NCBI RefSeq assembly: GCF_023229695.1
Contig: NZ_JALNYS010000017.1
Location: forward strand, 1-64,000
Length of the DNA: 64,000 nt
Origin: Sulfuricurvum sp.
Lineage (GTDB): Bacteria; Campylobacterota; Campylobacteria; Campylobacterales; Sulfurimonadaceae
Reading direction: 5' to 3'
Shown here: piece by piece, positions 8,253 through 17,124 of the stretch
Numbering within the stretch: position 1 is the first letter of the stretch
Layout: every line of letters starts with the position of its first letter
Notes under the pieces: generated by a model
The model's database searches: none
Told to the model about the DNA's origin: nothing
What the model saw: only the letters and a program-made list of their open reading frames with translations
Program-made: the position numbers and the translations under genes

Positions 8253-9374
8253 ATGAACAGATTGCTTAAAACACTATGTGTTGCGGCATCACTATCAGCA
8301 GCAACCGTAATAGCGGCTGATGGGTATAAGGACAACTCTATTCTTATTTCAGCCGAAGAAGCGGTAAAGCTGATCGGTAACCCAAAAGTGATGTTCGTAT
8401 CGGGTGATAACGAAGACGTTTATAAACTCGGGCACATAAAAGGTTCAGTTGAGATGTATGCGCACCATTTACATCATTCTGAAATTGACGGGGAGATGCA
8501 CTGTGCACCTTTGTACCGCTGTATTGACGACGCTGAACAAACAATCGGTAAAAAAGGGATTAGCAATGATATGATGGTCATCGCTTACGATGACTATAAA
8601 GGTCCCAACGCGACCGGTGTCTATTCATTCTTTGACAGTTATGGGCATAAGAATGTAAAAGTTCTAAACGGTGGACGTGCTTCTATCGTTGCTATTGACC
8701 CGGCACAAAAAGAGTATGATGCTTTGAATGCTGAGCTCAAAGAGCTCAAAAAAGCTCAAAAAACCGATAAAGAGTCATTGAAAAAAGATGCCAATGCCGA
8801 TAAAGCGGCCCTTGAAGCATCCATCAAAAAAGCGGATGATGACATGAAAGCCCTGAAAGCGAAAATGGACGGTGTTGAGAAACGTCTTTTGGTTGTTAAA
8901 GGGGATGAAGAGGTTAAATCGAAAACCTATAAAATTGATCCGAAAAACATCAAATACAGTGTTATCGCCGAAAAAAATGAAGTCAAACATGCGATGGAAG
9001 ATATCCTGAAAAACGGTAAAAGTTCTAAATACGTCATTATTGACTCACGCGGTATTGCGGAAATTATCGGTGAGCGGAAGATGGATAATGTCGCACGCGG
9101 CGGACATATTCCGGGTGCGACATTTATTGAATGGAGCCGTATTTCAGACGCAGACAACAAGCTTTCTTTTAAATCATCAGATGAAATTAAAAGAGTGTAT
9201 GAGTCGTATGGCGTCACTCCGGACAAAACGATTTATGCGTATTGTCAAGTAGGTGCGGGTCGCGGATCTGAACATATTACGGCACTTCAACTTCTTGGCT
9301 ATAAAAATGTTAAAGTTTTTACAGGTAGCTGGGATGTTTGGGGCAACGATATGAACCTTCCGATTAAAAGATAA
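8253..9374 (+). CDS. Periplasmic tandem rhodanese with coiled-coil insert
   Basis: 373 residues with a signal peptide (MNRLLKTLCVAASLSAATVIA). Two rhodanese domains follow. In the first (about 30-150) the catalytic-loop position reads AYDDYKGPNATG, with Asp where the active Cys should be, so it is probably inactive. The second (about 250-373) has AYCQVGAGRGSEH with an intact loop Cys and likely transfers sulfane sulfur. Between them lies about 65 residues of charged, heptad-like helix (ELKELKKAQKTDKESLKKDA...). AAAGGAG precedes the ATG. It lies 9 bp before the molybdoenzyme alpha subunit and is probably in the same operon, suggesting sulfur-compound chemistry. Confidence 0.85.
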   Translation: MNRLLKTLCVAASLSAATVIAADGYKDNSILISAEEAVKLIGNPKVMFVSGDNEDVYKLGHIKGSVEMYAHHLHHSEIDGEMHCAPLYRCIDDAEQTIGKKGISNDMMVIAYDDYKGPNATGVYSFFDSYGHKNVKVLNGGRASIVAIDPAQKEYDALNAELKELKKAQKTDKESLKKDANADKAALEASIKKADDDMKALKAKMDGVEKRLLVVKGDEEVKSKTYKIDPKNIKYSVIAEKNEVKHAMEDILKNGKSSKYVIIDSRGIAEIIGERKMDNVARGGHIPGATFIEWSRISDADNKLSFKSSDEIKRVYESYGVTPDKTIYAYCQVGAGRGSEHITALQLLGYKNVKVFTGSWDVWGNDMNLPIKR

Positions 9375-9383
9375 GGCAGAACT

Positions 9384-12296
9384 ATGACAAAAGTAATGAA
9401 CAATAATCGTCGTGACTTCCTGAAGGTATCAGGGATGACGGCAGCGTTGGTGGCTTCACAAGGGTCCCTTTTCGCTAAAACTAATGTAATTTCAGTCGAA
9501 AACGGTAAAAACAATTATCCGAATACCAACTACACTGAAGATATGTACCGTAATGAATTTTCATTTACGTACGGTAAAAAAGAGGAGCACGGTTTTGCAT
9601 ACCACTGTGTAAACTGTCAAGGTAACTGTGCCTGGGAAGTTTGGTCCAATAACGGCGTTGTAACGCGTGAAAACCAATCGGCTCGCTATCCGGTCATCAA
9701 TGCAAAAATCCCTGACTTCAACCCGCGCGGATGTAACAAGGGGGTACAGCATTCACAAGTGATGTACCAAAAAGACCGTATCCTTTATCCGATGCAGCGT
9801 GTCGGTGAGCGTGGAGAAGGGAAATGGAAACGTATCAGCTGGGATGAAGCGGCTGAGCGTGTGTGCCAGGAGATTTTTGACTGTATGACGGATCCTGAAC
9901 GCGGTCCGGATAAATTGATGGTTCATGCCGGTACGGGTCTGTTGACGGAAGGGCGCCGTGGTGCACCGCTTCGTTTCTCGACACAGCTGGGTGCGATCCG
10001 TATTTATCCGTCATCGTATCTTGGGGATATGTTCTCCGGTGCTGCGATTGCATACGGTGAGGGTAACGTCGGTTGTACATGGGATTTCATGTATACGGTC
10101 GATACTGCGGTAATGTGGGGCGGAAATCCATCGGTTTCCCGTATCCCGGATGCTCACTTCGTATGGGAAGGAAAATACAACGGCGCTAAAATCATCACGA
10201 TTACTCCGGAGTTTAACGCGACGGCGAAATCATCCGATCTTTGGATTCCGATCAAAGCAGGTTCAGACAATATTTTGGCCATGAGTGTCATCAATGTTAT
10301 TTTGAACGAAAAGCTTTATAAGCCGGAATTCATGAAAACGTTTACCGACCTTCCGTTTCTGGTAGATACGGCAACACAAAAAATGATCCGACGTTCTGAC
10401 ATCGAGCATGCTGCGAATGAAGAGGATCATCATAAATTTGAAGAGCAATTCTACAGCATGAACAAAGCGACCGGGAAAATTGCATTGATGCCGGGTTCTG
10501 AGGGAAGTGCCATTAAATCACTCCGTCTTGATGAGCAGGGGATTGTTCCTGAGCTTGAGGGGACATGGACAATTACCGATATCCACGGACATAAGCGAGA
10601 AGTGACGACCGTATTTGAAATGCTCAAGAAATCGGCAGCGAAATTTGCTCCGGAAGCAACGAAAGATATCACCGGTGTTCATCCGGACACAACACGCCAA
10701 TTGGCACGTGATATCGCATTGCCGAAAGTGGTCGAGATCACAACCGGATTCTCACTCAATAAATACTTCAACGGGGTTATGTCGATCTGGAATATCTCGT
10801 CGATCTGCGGATTGACCGGACGTATGGGACCTTACGGCGGATTGAACACGGAAAATGAATTCACCCTTTCAGGGCTGGGAGCGCTTTCAGGCTTCAGCGG
10901 CAAATACAACGCCCGTTTCGGCTCCGGTTTTGTCGGTGAGTTCGTATTCGGTGACGGGATGAAAACGTTTGACCAATACTTCGGAGATGAAGATGTCAAG
11001 CGGGCCCAGAACGGGATGAGTAAAGCAGAGTACATGGCTGTATTGTCGGAGATGCTCAAATCGGGTGAAAATGACAAGGTTAACCAAGCCTCTAAGCACG
11101 GCAATGTCAACAAACCGTGGTGGCAGCCTGACTGTGCATTGATCGTGGCCGATTCCAAATTCCGCCGTAACAAAGGCTCTGAATACCGTAAAGCATTCTT
11201 GAACAAAACGAAATTCTACGGGTACGTCGATTACCGTATGTCGGAAGCGGCGCAATTTGCCGATATCTTATTGCCGGCAAAATCGCACTATGAGGTGTAT
11301 GACCTTCGGACGTCTCCGGGTTACCACCGTTTCACGAACCTGGCTCAACCGGTAGCGAACATCAAAAACGTCGGTGAAGCGATGGATGAGTGGTCTATGT
11401 TTACATTCCTCGCCAAAAAAATGGAAGAGATTGCTAACCGACCGCAAAATATCGATAAAGCAAAAGTTAAAGATCATCCGAAATTCGCGAAACCGGGTTT
11501 CCATGACTTGAGTATCTTCCATAAAGAGTACACCAATACCGATGCCGAGTCGGAAGGTGCGGGTGAAGTGTATCTGGGAACCGACAAAATGGCAGTACAG
11601 GCTGCATTGGAAAAATGTGAGCAGTATGAGCCGTGGACGATGGAAAAAATGTACAAAGTTGGGGGATTCTTGCTGATTAATGAAAAAGCGGCGAAAAGCT
11701 CACCTCTTTATTCAGACCGTCCGTACAGCTCGATGGAGTTCCATCTCTATAAATTCGAACGTTTAGAGACCTTGTCGGGGCGTCAAACATTCTATGTCGA
11801 CCATGATATGTACATCAAAATGGGTGCGGCGACGAATACCGGGATGGAGGGGATTCGTCCTCAGTCCAAAGACTATCCGTATGTATTCATGACACCGCAC
11901 GCCCGCTGGTCGATCCACTCGAACTACAAAACGAGTCGTACGTTGTTGCGCCTTCAGCGTGGAGTTCCCGCAGCGCAAATCAACCGTGTGGTTGCCGAAG
12001 CAAAAGGGATCAAAGACGGTGAAACAATCCGTATCTACAATGCACTCGGCGAGTTCTATGCAATGGCAAAACTCTCTTCATCCGCTCCGGCTGACGGGAT
12101 CGTCTTAGAACATGGATGGGAACCGTACATGTATTTGAAAAACAAAGGGCACAATGAAGTTGTACCGACGGCATTGAACCTTTTGGAAATGGCAGATGGA
12201 TGGGGGCACCTTAAATTCGGTGGCCTTTGGGACGGTAACCAGTACGCATACGATGGCGCCGTGAATTACGAAAAAGCAAAAGACGTACAGTACTAA
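9384..12296 (+). CDS. Tat-exported molybdopterin oxidoreductase alpha subunit, type II DMSO reductase family
   Basis: 970 residues. The N-terminus carries a twin-arginine signal (RRDFLK at 9-14). An Fe-S motif of the H-x3-C-x3-C type is present as H74, C78 and C82, with a later Cys at 117 (GCNKG); this is the FS0 site of the NarG/SerA/DdhA/EbdA/PcrA branch. D215 in SSYLGDMFSG is a candidate Asp ligand to Mo, as expected for type II enzymes. The enzyme binds bis-MGD in the periplasm and pairs with the next three genes. Family substrates include nitrate, selenate, (per)chlorate, dimethyl sulfide and ethylbenzene; the sequence alone does not decide. The upstream rhodanese favours a sulfur substrate, as an inference. 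Confidence 0.88.
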   Translation: MTKVMNNNRRDFLKVSGMTAALVASQGSLFAKTNVISVENGKNNYPNTNYTEDMYRNEFSFTYGKKEEHGFAYHCVNCQGNCAWEVWSNNGVVTRENQSARYPVINAKIPDFNPRGCNKGVQHSQVMYQKDRILYPMQRVGERGEGKWKRISWDEAAERVCQEIFDCMTDPERGPDKLMVHAGTGLLTEGRRGAPLRFSTQLGAIRIYPSSYLGDMFSGAAIAYGEGNVGCTWDFMYTVDTAVMWGGNPSVSRIPDAHFVWEGKYNGAKIITITPEFNATAKSSDLWIPIKAGSDNILAMSVINVILNEKLYKPEFMKTFTDLPFLVDTATQKMIRRSDIEHAANEEDHHKFEEQFYSMNKATGKIALMPGSEGSAIKSLRLDEQGIVPELEGTWTITDIHGHKREVTTVFEMLKKSAAKFAPEATKDITGVHPDTTRQLARDIALPKVVEITTGFSLNKYFNGVMSIWNISSICGLTGRMGPYGGLNTENEFTLSGLGALSGFSGKYNARFGSGFVGEFVFGDGMKTFDQYFGDEDVKRAQNGMSKAEYMAVLSEMLKSGENDKVNQASKHGNVNKPWWQPDCALIVADSKFRRNKGSEYRKAFLNKTKFYGYVDYRMSEAAQFADILLPAKSHYEVYDLRTSPGYHRFTNLAQPVANIKNVGEAMDEWSMFTFLAKKMEEIANRPQNIDKAKVKDHPKFAKPGFHDLSIFHKEYTNTDAESEGAGEVYLGTDKMAVQAALEKCEQYEPWTMEKMYKVGGFLLINEKAAKSSPLYSDRPYSSMEFHLYKFERLETLSGRQTFYVDHDMYIKMGAATNTGMEGIRPQSKDYPYVFMTPHARWSIHSNYKTSRTLLRLQRGVPAAQINRVVAEAKGIKDGETIRIYNALGEFYAMAKLSSSAPADGIVLEHGWEPYMYLKNKGHNEVVPTALNLLEMADGWGHLKFGGLWDGNQYAYDGAVNYEKAKDVQY

Positions 12297-12305
12297 GGGG
12301 AATAG

Positions 12306-13403
12306 ATGTCTAAACGACAATTAGCAATGGTAATGGACCTGAACAAATGTATCGGGTGCCAGACATGTACCGTAGCATGTAAAACACAATGGACGAACCG
12401 TAACGGTCGTGAGTATATGTACTGGAATAACGTAGAAACGTATCCGGGTACAGGTTATCCGAAAAACTGGATGGAGCTGGGCGGCGGATTTGACGCGGCC
12501 GGTGATCTCCAGCCGGGTGTGATCCCGAATCTTGAAGCGGATTACGGGGTACCTTGGGATTATAACTATGAGTCGTTGATGGGCGGAATGTCGGATAGCA
12601 ACAGCTTCCACCCGCATGTGTCGCCGACATGGGGACCGAACTGGGATGAAGATCAGGGGGCGGGAGCGTTCCCGCAAGACAACTATTTCTTCTATCTTCC
12701 ACGGATTTGTAACCACTGTACTAATCCGGGATGTTTGAGTGCGTGTCCACGTGACGCGATCTTCAAACGTGAAGAAGACGGAGTTGTGCTGGTTGACCTG
12801 GATCGCTGTCAGGGGTACCGCTACTGTATCGCGGGATGTCCTTATAAAAAGATCTATTTCAATCCGAAAATCTCGAAGTCGGAGAAATGTATCCTCTGTT
12901 TCCCACGTATCGAGCAGGGTCTTCCGCCGGCGTGTGCACAGCAGTGTGTCGGTCGTATCCGTTTCGTAGGATTTTTGGATGATGAAGAGTCACAAGTTTA
13001 CAAATTGGTTCACAAGTACAAAGTAGCACTGGGCTTGCGTTCAGACTATGGTACGCAACCGAACGTATACTATGTTCCTCCGACCGAATCTCCGGCGAAA
13101 TTTGACGCTGAGGGTAAAATCATCGAAGGTTCAACCCGTCTTCCGGTAGAAGAGCTTGAAAAATTGTTTGGACCTGCGGTTCACGATGCGATTAAAACGC
13201 TCAAAGCAGAGATGAAAAAACGTAAAGAAACAGGGGTGAGCGAATTGATGGATCTATTGATCGCATACCAGCACTCCGATATGTTCCGTTTGGATAACCA
13301 CTATTATCAGCAGGTTGCCAAAGAGAACAAACGTAATCCGTTGGCGCCGGTCGATACACGTTATATCGCCGGTAAATTTACAAAAGCGGGAGGACACCAC
13401 TAA
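12306..13403 (+). CDS. Four-cluster ferredoxin beta subunit of the molybdoenzyme (NarH/SerB-like)
   Basis: 365 residues, no signal peptide, so it would be co-exported with the alpha subunit. Four Cys groups are visible: CIGCQTCTVAC near the start, CNHCTNPGCLSACP, CQGYRYCIAGCPYKK, and CILCFPRIEQGLPPACAQQC. In the third group Tyr replaces one Cys (CxGYRYC); in NarH the equivalent residue is Trp and that cluster is [3Fe-4S], so the same is expected here. It carries electrons between the Mo site and the heme subunit. Starts 10 bp after alpha. Confidence 0.88.
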   Translation: MSKRQLAMVMDLNKCIGCQTCTVACKTQWTNRNGREYMYWNNVETYPGTGYPKNWMELGGGFDAAGDLQPGVIPNLEADYGVPWDYNYESLMGGMSDSNSFHPHVSPTWGPNWDEDQGAGAFPQDNYFFYLPRICNHCTNPGCLSACPRDAIFKREEDGVVLVDLDRCQGYRYCIAGCPYKKIYFNPKISKSEKCILCFPRIEQGLPPACAQQCVGRIRFVGFLDDEESQVYKLVHKYKVALGLRSDYGTQPNVYYVPPTESPAKFDAEGKIIEGSTRLPVEELEKLFGPAVHDAIKTLKAEMKKRKETGVSELMDLLIAYQHSDMFRLDNHYYQQVAKENKRNPLAPVDTRYIAGKFTKAGGHH

Positions 13404-14584
13404 TGAATAAAGTTCTAACATCACTCCTTTCATTGGGTGTCGCTGCATCGGCTGCTCTTGCGGCGGATGCCGTTACGGCAGTTAAAGTTGCCAATGTTGC
13501 AGATGCGGCTGCATGGTCAAAAGCTAAATTCTCATCCGTAATGCTTTACCCACAAACCGCGATCGAATTCAATGATAAAAAAGCGAATGAAGCGAATGAA
13601 GCTCCTAAAGCGAAAAAAGCGGAAGTCGGTGCTTTGTATGACGGCAAGAACATTGCCTTGATGGTAAAATGGGCTGACGGTACAAAAGATGCCCAATCGG
13701 GATATGTATCAACGCTGTATCCGGACGGGTTTGCGGTTCAATTTGCAGGTGCTACGAAAAAAGCTCAGCCCCTTCCGTATATCGGGATGGGTTCGGACGG
13801 GCGTCCTGTAGTGGTTCACCTTCAAAAAGCAACTGAAAAAGTGTATGAGCCAAACGGCAACAAAGATGTCGGTACGCAGCTTAACCGTCAACAAACCGGC
13901 GTATTCGGAAAAGAATTGGCCGATTACGATGCAAAAGTCGCGAGTCTGGCAAATACCGACTATGAGCGTGTGTTTGTCGGTGAAGGATTCCGCTCTTTGA
14001 CGGAAGTGAAAGATAACTCTATCCAATCCAATGCCGCTATGACCTATGGAACAAACGGATGGTCAGGGACGCTTATCCGTCCGTTGAAAGACGGATATGT
14101 AAATCTTGGCGGTACGGTTCCGGTCTCTATCGCGGTATGGGACGGATCGAAAATGGGTCGTAACGGCCTTAAAAACTTGAGCTCATGGGTTGCGATCAAT
14201 TTCGAAGGTCAAAAAGCGAACGGTGCCGTTATCGCTGAGCTTGCCGATTCAAAAGGAAATGCAGCCAAAGGTAAAGAGGCCTTGGCGGCGAACGGCTGTA
14301 ACGGCTGTCACCAGGTCGAAGCTACCGATCCGAAATCGGTTATGGCGCCGTCACTTAAAAATGTCGGCGGCTATTCAACAGCAGCTTATTTGCGCGAATC
14401 GCTGGTAAAACCCTCAGCGGTTGTCGTACCGGGTTATAACCGAAACGCCCACAGCAATACACCATGGTATAATCTTGAGAAAGGTAAACGTGTCTCTACG
14501 ATGACCGATTACAGCTCCCTCGATAAGCAAACACTCGAAGATATCGTGGCGTACCTCAAAACTCTCAAAGCGGAGGTAGAATAA
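13403..14584 (+). CDS. Heme gamma subunit fused to a C-terminal cytochrome c domain
   Basis: 393 residues with a signal peptide (MNKVLTSLLSLGVAASAALA). Residues about 25-280 resemble the ethylbenzene-dehydrogenase-type heme b subunit (EbdC/SerC/DdhC): VSKAKFSSVMLYPQTAIE-like start, PYIGMGSDGRPVVVHL, and GWSGTLIRPLKDG. The last about 110 residues are a monoheme cytochrome c (NGCNGCHQVEA, CxxCH). In the characterised family members the gamma subunit lacks a c-type domain, so the fusion gives a built-in exit to periplasmic c-type carriers. Start overlaps the beta stop (TAATG). Confidence 0.78.
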   Translation: MNKVLTSLLSLGVAASAALAADAVTAVKVANVADAAAWSKAKFSSVMLYPQTAIEFNDKKANEANEAPKAKKAEVGALYDGKNIALMVKWADGTKDAQSGYVSTLYPDGFAVQFAGATKKAQPLPYIGMGSDGRPVVVHLQKATEKVYEPNGNKDVGTQLNRQQTGVFGKELADYDAKVASLANTDYERVFVGEGFRSLTEVKDNSIQSNAAMTYGTNGWSGTLIRPLKDGYVNLGGTVPVSIAVWDGSKMGRNGLKNLSSWVAINFEGQKANGAVIAELADSKGNAAKGKEALAANGCNGCHQVEATDPKSVMAPSLKNVGGYSTAAYLRESLVKPSAVVVPGYNRNAHSNTPWYNLEKGKRVSTMTDYSSLDKQTLEDIVAYLKTLKAEVE

Positions 14585-14982
14585 TGAAAAAGATTGCTTT
14601 GATTTGTGCGGCACTGGCGATCAGTGCTTTCGCAAATGAAGGACAAGAGTTTGAAGGTCTTTTAACAACTCCTGCATGCGCCGCTCAGGGTGCATTTGCG
14701 GATTGTTATTTGGAAAACTACACCTGCGGTTCTGACGGCTGTTACAAAAAAATCCAGCCGGGTGAAACGACTAAGCCGAAATTGGCTCTTTTCCAACACG
14801 GAACCGGAAAAGTGTACGAGATCGATACCTCAAAACTGAAAGTCTCTGAACTGGGTGAAGGGATGAATAAAAACGGTGTTGTTATTGTGGGTATGTTAGA
14901 CGAAGCCACCAATACCATTGAAGCGACCGAGTTTAAAGCTCCGCCGCCACCGAAGAAGTCATTCTTTAAGGGTTGTTTATAA
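14584..14982 (+). CDS. Small Cys-rich periplasmic protein in the molybdoenzyme operon
   Basis: 132 residues with a signal peptide (MKKIALICAALAISAFA). The mature part has Cys in ACAAQGAFADCYLENYTCG and GSDGCYKK, a small beta domain, and a proline-rich tail APPPPKKSFFKGCL. No known family recognised. The TAATG overlap with the gamma-cytochrome gene implies a dedicated role, perhaps assembly, metal handling or a subunit. The Cys spacing is not CxxCH, so it is not a c-type cytochrome. Confidence 0.65.
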   Translation: MKKIALICAALAISAFANEGQEFEGLLTTPACAAQGAFADCYLENYTCGSDGCYKKIQPGETTKPKLALFQHGTGKVYEIDTSKLKVSELGEGMNKNGVVIVGMLDEATNTIEATEFKAPPPPKKSFFKGCL

Positions 14983-15026
14983 TAATCAACCCGTCATACA
15001 CGGAGGGCACAAGAACCTCTTTGAGC

Positions 15027-15091
15027 TCCTCGGGCTTGACCCGGGGATCCCCTCCTATATATAAGCCGGATTCCCGCCTTCGCGGGAATGA
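15027..15091. repeat. Dispersed palindromic repeat, family B copy 2
   Basis: CTCCTCGGGCTTGACCCGGG, then GGATTCCCGCC and CGCGGGAATGAG. Same blocks as at 5891-5944. It separates the Cys-rich gene from the chaperone gene. Confidence 0.65.
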
Positions 15092-15127
15092 GAAGGCCTA
15101 TAATCCCTTACATTTTAGGAACTTTTG

Positions 15128-15697
15128 ATGAACAACGAATATCGGCTCTATATTTATGCATTTTTATCTCGGGTTATGAGCGATATCCCGGATCGCCGTT
15201 TTATTGATGATCTTAGAAATAACGAAACATTACTGGAGATTATCGGTGAAGAGACGAAAGAGTGGATAAAAAGCAACGATACGGCAACGTTGTATGAAGC
15301 AATGAATGTTGATTTTTCCTCGATGTTTATCCTCAATACCCAGCCGGTGGAGTCTTTTGTATTGGATGCGAAAAATGAAACACTGGTCGGACTTCAAAAT
15401 CCGGTTATGGCGTTTTATTTTACCCACGGATTCGAACTGAATATGGACCAGACGGAGCTTATGGCTCCCGATCACCTCTCCATAGAGCTTGCATTTATGC
15501 AGACACTGGTTTATCGTAACGAAGTTGCTCCGCAATTGGAATTTTTGGATAAACACCTTTTCTTATGGGTGATACCGTATATGATAGGGATGAAGAGTAT
15601 GGCGGATACGCCGTTTTATCGTGACATCTGTGATTTTATCGTTGAGTTCTTATGTGCTGATTATGAATTTTTGAATGGCGGAGGAGAAAATGGGTAA
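15128..15697 (+). CDS. TorD/DmsD-family molybdoenzyme chaperone
   Basis: 189 residues, all-helical, no signal peptide. The segments NPVMAFYFTHGFEL and APDHLSIELAFMQ contain the D-H-x-S/A-x-E/M-L-x-F-M hallmark of TorD/NarJ/DmsD redox-enzyme maturation proteins. It should bind the Tat signal of the alpha subunit in the cytoplasm until the Mo cofactor is inserted. ATG at 15128 has AGGA 7 nt upstream; a TTG at 15125 is less likely. It overlaps the next gene by 8 bp. Confidence 0.8.
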   Translation: MNNEYRLYIYAFLSRVMSDIPDRRFIDDLRNNETLLEIIGEETKEWIKSNDTATLYEAMNVDFSSMFILNTQPVESFVLDAKNETLVGLQNPVMAFYFTHGFELNMDQTELMAPDHLSIELAFMQTLVYRNEVAPQLEFLDKHLFLWVIPYMIGMKSMADTPFYRDICDFIVEFLCADYEFLNGGGENG

Positions 15698-16775
15698 TAT
15701 GAATTTTGTTCAAAAGAGCAATTTATTCTCGTTTAACGCTACCCGCTGTCTGCGCAATGAGTACTACCACAATGATTGCCGTCTATGCATCGATTTGTGT
15801 CCCAAAGGGGCTTTTCATATCGTTCGTAACAAACTGACACTGTTTGATAATGAGTGTGTCGAATGTGCCGGTTGTATCGGTACCTGTCCGACTGAAGCGT
15901 TGGAAATTGAGAATTTCGACCCGAATCAATTTGCCGCATCGTTTGCTCAGCAAAACAATAGTGCGATATCGTGTAAGGTTTCTACCCCGTGTCTCGGGGT
16001 ATTTGACAGCGAACATATGCTGGTGATGGTATTGCGGGGTAAAGAGGCGATTACGTGCGATCTGAGTCATTGTGCCGGATGCGTATTGAATGAAAACGGC
16101 AAGCTGGAAACGAAAATCCGGGCCACAATCGATGGTGCTAATGGGTTTTTAGAGACGATCGGTTTTGAAAATCGGGTGGGAACGATCGATGTCAAAGAGG
16201 AACAGTCGGATCGGCGCGCACTTTTTCGCAAAGGGATCGAAAAAGCAAAAGTGGCCATAGCCGAAGGGAATAGCGTCCTTCAGCCGATGACCTCCGCGCA
16301 TCACGCTTTACCCGATATGCGGATGCCGTTAAAACGCATTTTGCTTAAAAATTCGCTCAAAGAACATGTCGGTGAGATGAAAAAGACGATTTTAGAGGGG
16401 GAAAGTTCCCTCTTTTTTAATAAACAAATCGATTTTAATGCGTGTACCAACTGCGGGGAATGTACCCAGTTTTGCCCGACCGATGCCCTTTTCCCGACAT
16501 CGGATAAGCAGGGGATCTATTTTTCGCAAGGGAAATGTATCGGATGCGGTATTTGTGAAGCCATTTGCAAGCCTAAAGCCATTAGCGCTAAAGAGGGGAT
16601 CGATTTGGTCAGTATCGCCTATGAGCGTTCAGAACAGCTGGTCCATTACGATATGGTGATGTGTCATGAGTGCCGATGCCCGTTTCCCTACAAAGGGGGA
16701 GATCCGATTTGCGACCGATGTTCCAGTTTTGTAACGAACCATGCCAATATGTTTACGCTCGCGCGGGATATGTAA
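15690..16775 (+). CDS. Cytoplasmic polyferredoxin associated with the molybdoenzyme operon
   Basis: 361 residues without signal or membrane segments. Two ferredoxin pairs are visible: CRLCIDLCPKG with CVECAGCIGTCP near the N-terminus, and CTNCGECTQFCP with CIGCGICEAICK in the last third. A further CHECRCPF...CDRC group near the C-terminus may be a zinc ribbon or another cluster site. CDLSHCAGC lies in the middle. Similar proteins occur beside TorD genes in Campylobacterota molybdoenzyme loci; the role is not established. The strong GGAGGAG just before 15690 sets the start. Confidence 0.72.
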   Translation: MGNMNFVQKSNLFSFNATRCLRNEYYHNDCRLCIDLCPKGAFHIVRNKLTLFDNECVECAGCIGTCPTEALEIENFDPNQFAASFAQQNNSAISCKVSTPCLGVFDSEHMLVMVLRGKEAITCDLSHCAGCVLNENGKLETKIRATIDGANGFLETIGFENRVGTIDVKEEQSDRRALFRKGIEKAKVAIAEGNSVLQPMTSAHHALPDMRMPLKRILLKNSLKEHVGEMKKTILEGESSLFFNKQIDFNACTNCGECTQFCPTDALFPTSDKQGIYFSQGKCIGCGICEAICKPKAISAKEGIDLVSIAYERSEQLVHYDMVMCHECRCPFPYKGGDPICDRCSSFVTNHANMFTLARDM

Positions 16776-16849
16776 GTACCCCGTTTGAACTCTCCGAGGA
16801 GCGAAAAAAATGCGGCGTTGCCGAATCTTGATTTTTCATTACGCCATTT

Positions 16850-16860
16850 TATGATAAAAT
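16850..16860 (+). promoter_or_regulatory. Candidate -10 region of the toxin-antitoxin pair
   Basis: TATGATAAAAT 40 nt before the antitoxin start, in the AT-rich gap after the polyferredoxin gene. No operator palindrome is obvious. Confidence 0.35.
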
Positions 16861-16899
16861 ATTTAAAAGTGCAAAAATATTGAATGAAAGGATAGCAAA

Positions 16900-17124
16900 A
16901 TGAATGCTAATTTTGTTCTCGATAGTAACGAATTAAACTATGCGTTTATTGATAAACTCCGGGAAATGTTCAAAAATAAACGGATAGAATTATCCATCAC
17001 GGAGATGGATGAGACAGAATATTTATCCGCTTCAAAAGTGAATAAAGAACTCCTTTTGGAGTCGATGTCCAATATTCAAAATAACCAAAATTTACATACG
17101 GCAGACCCGAAACTTTTTGGATGA
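16900..17124 (+). CDS. Antitoxin of a YoeB-type module
   Basis: 74 residues. No motif is recognised with certainty; the identification rests on size, an acidic helical composition and the ATGA overlap with a clear YoeB-type toxin. The C-terminal half (LLLESMSNIQNNQNLHTA) would be the toxin-binding tail. AGGA lies upstream. Confidence 0.7.
   Translation: MNANFVLDSNELNYAFIDKLREMFKNKRIELSITEMDETEYLSASKVNKELLLESMSNIQNNQNLHTADPKLFG

Noticed and set aside
9384..12296. Assignment as a specific selenate, chlorate or nitrate reductase
   Set aside because: Motifs place it in the type II family, but I see no residue that decides the substrate without alignment and phylogeny.
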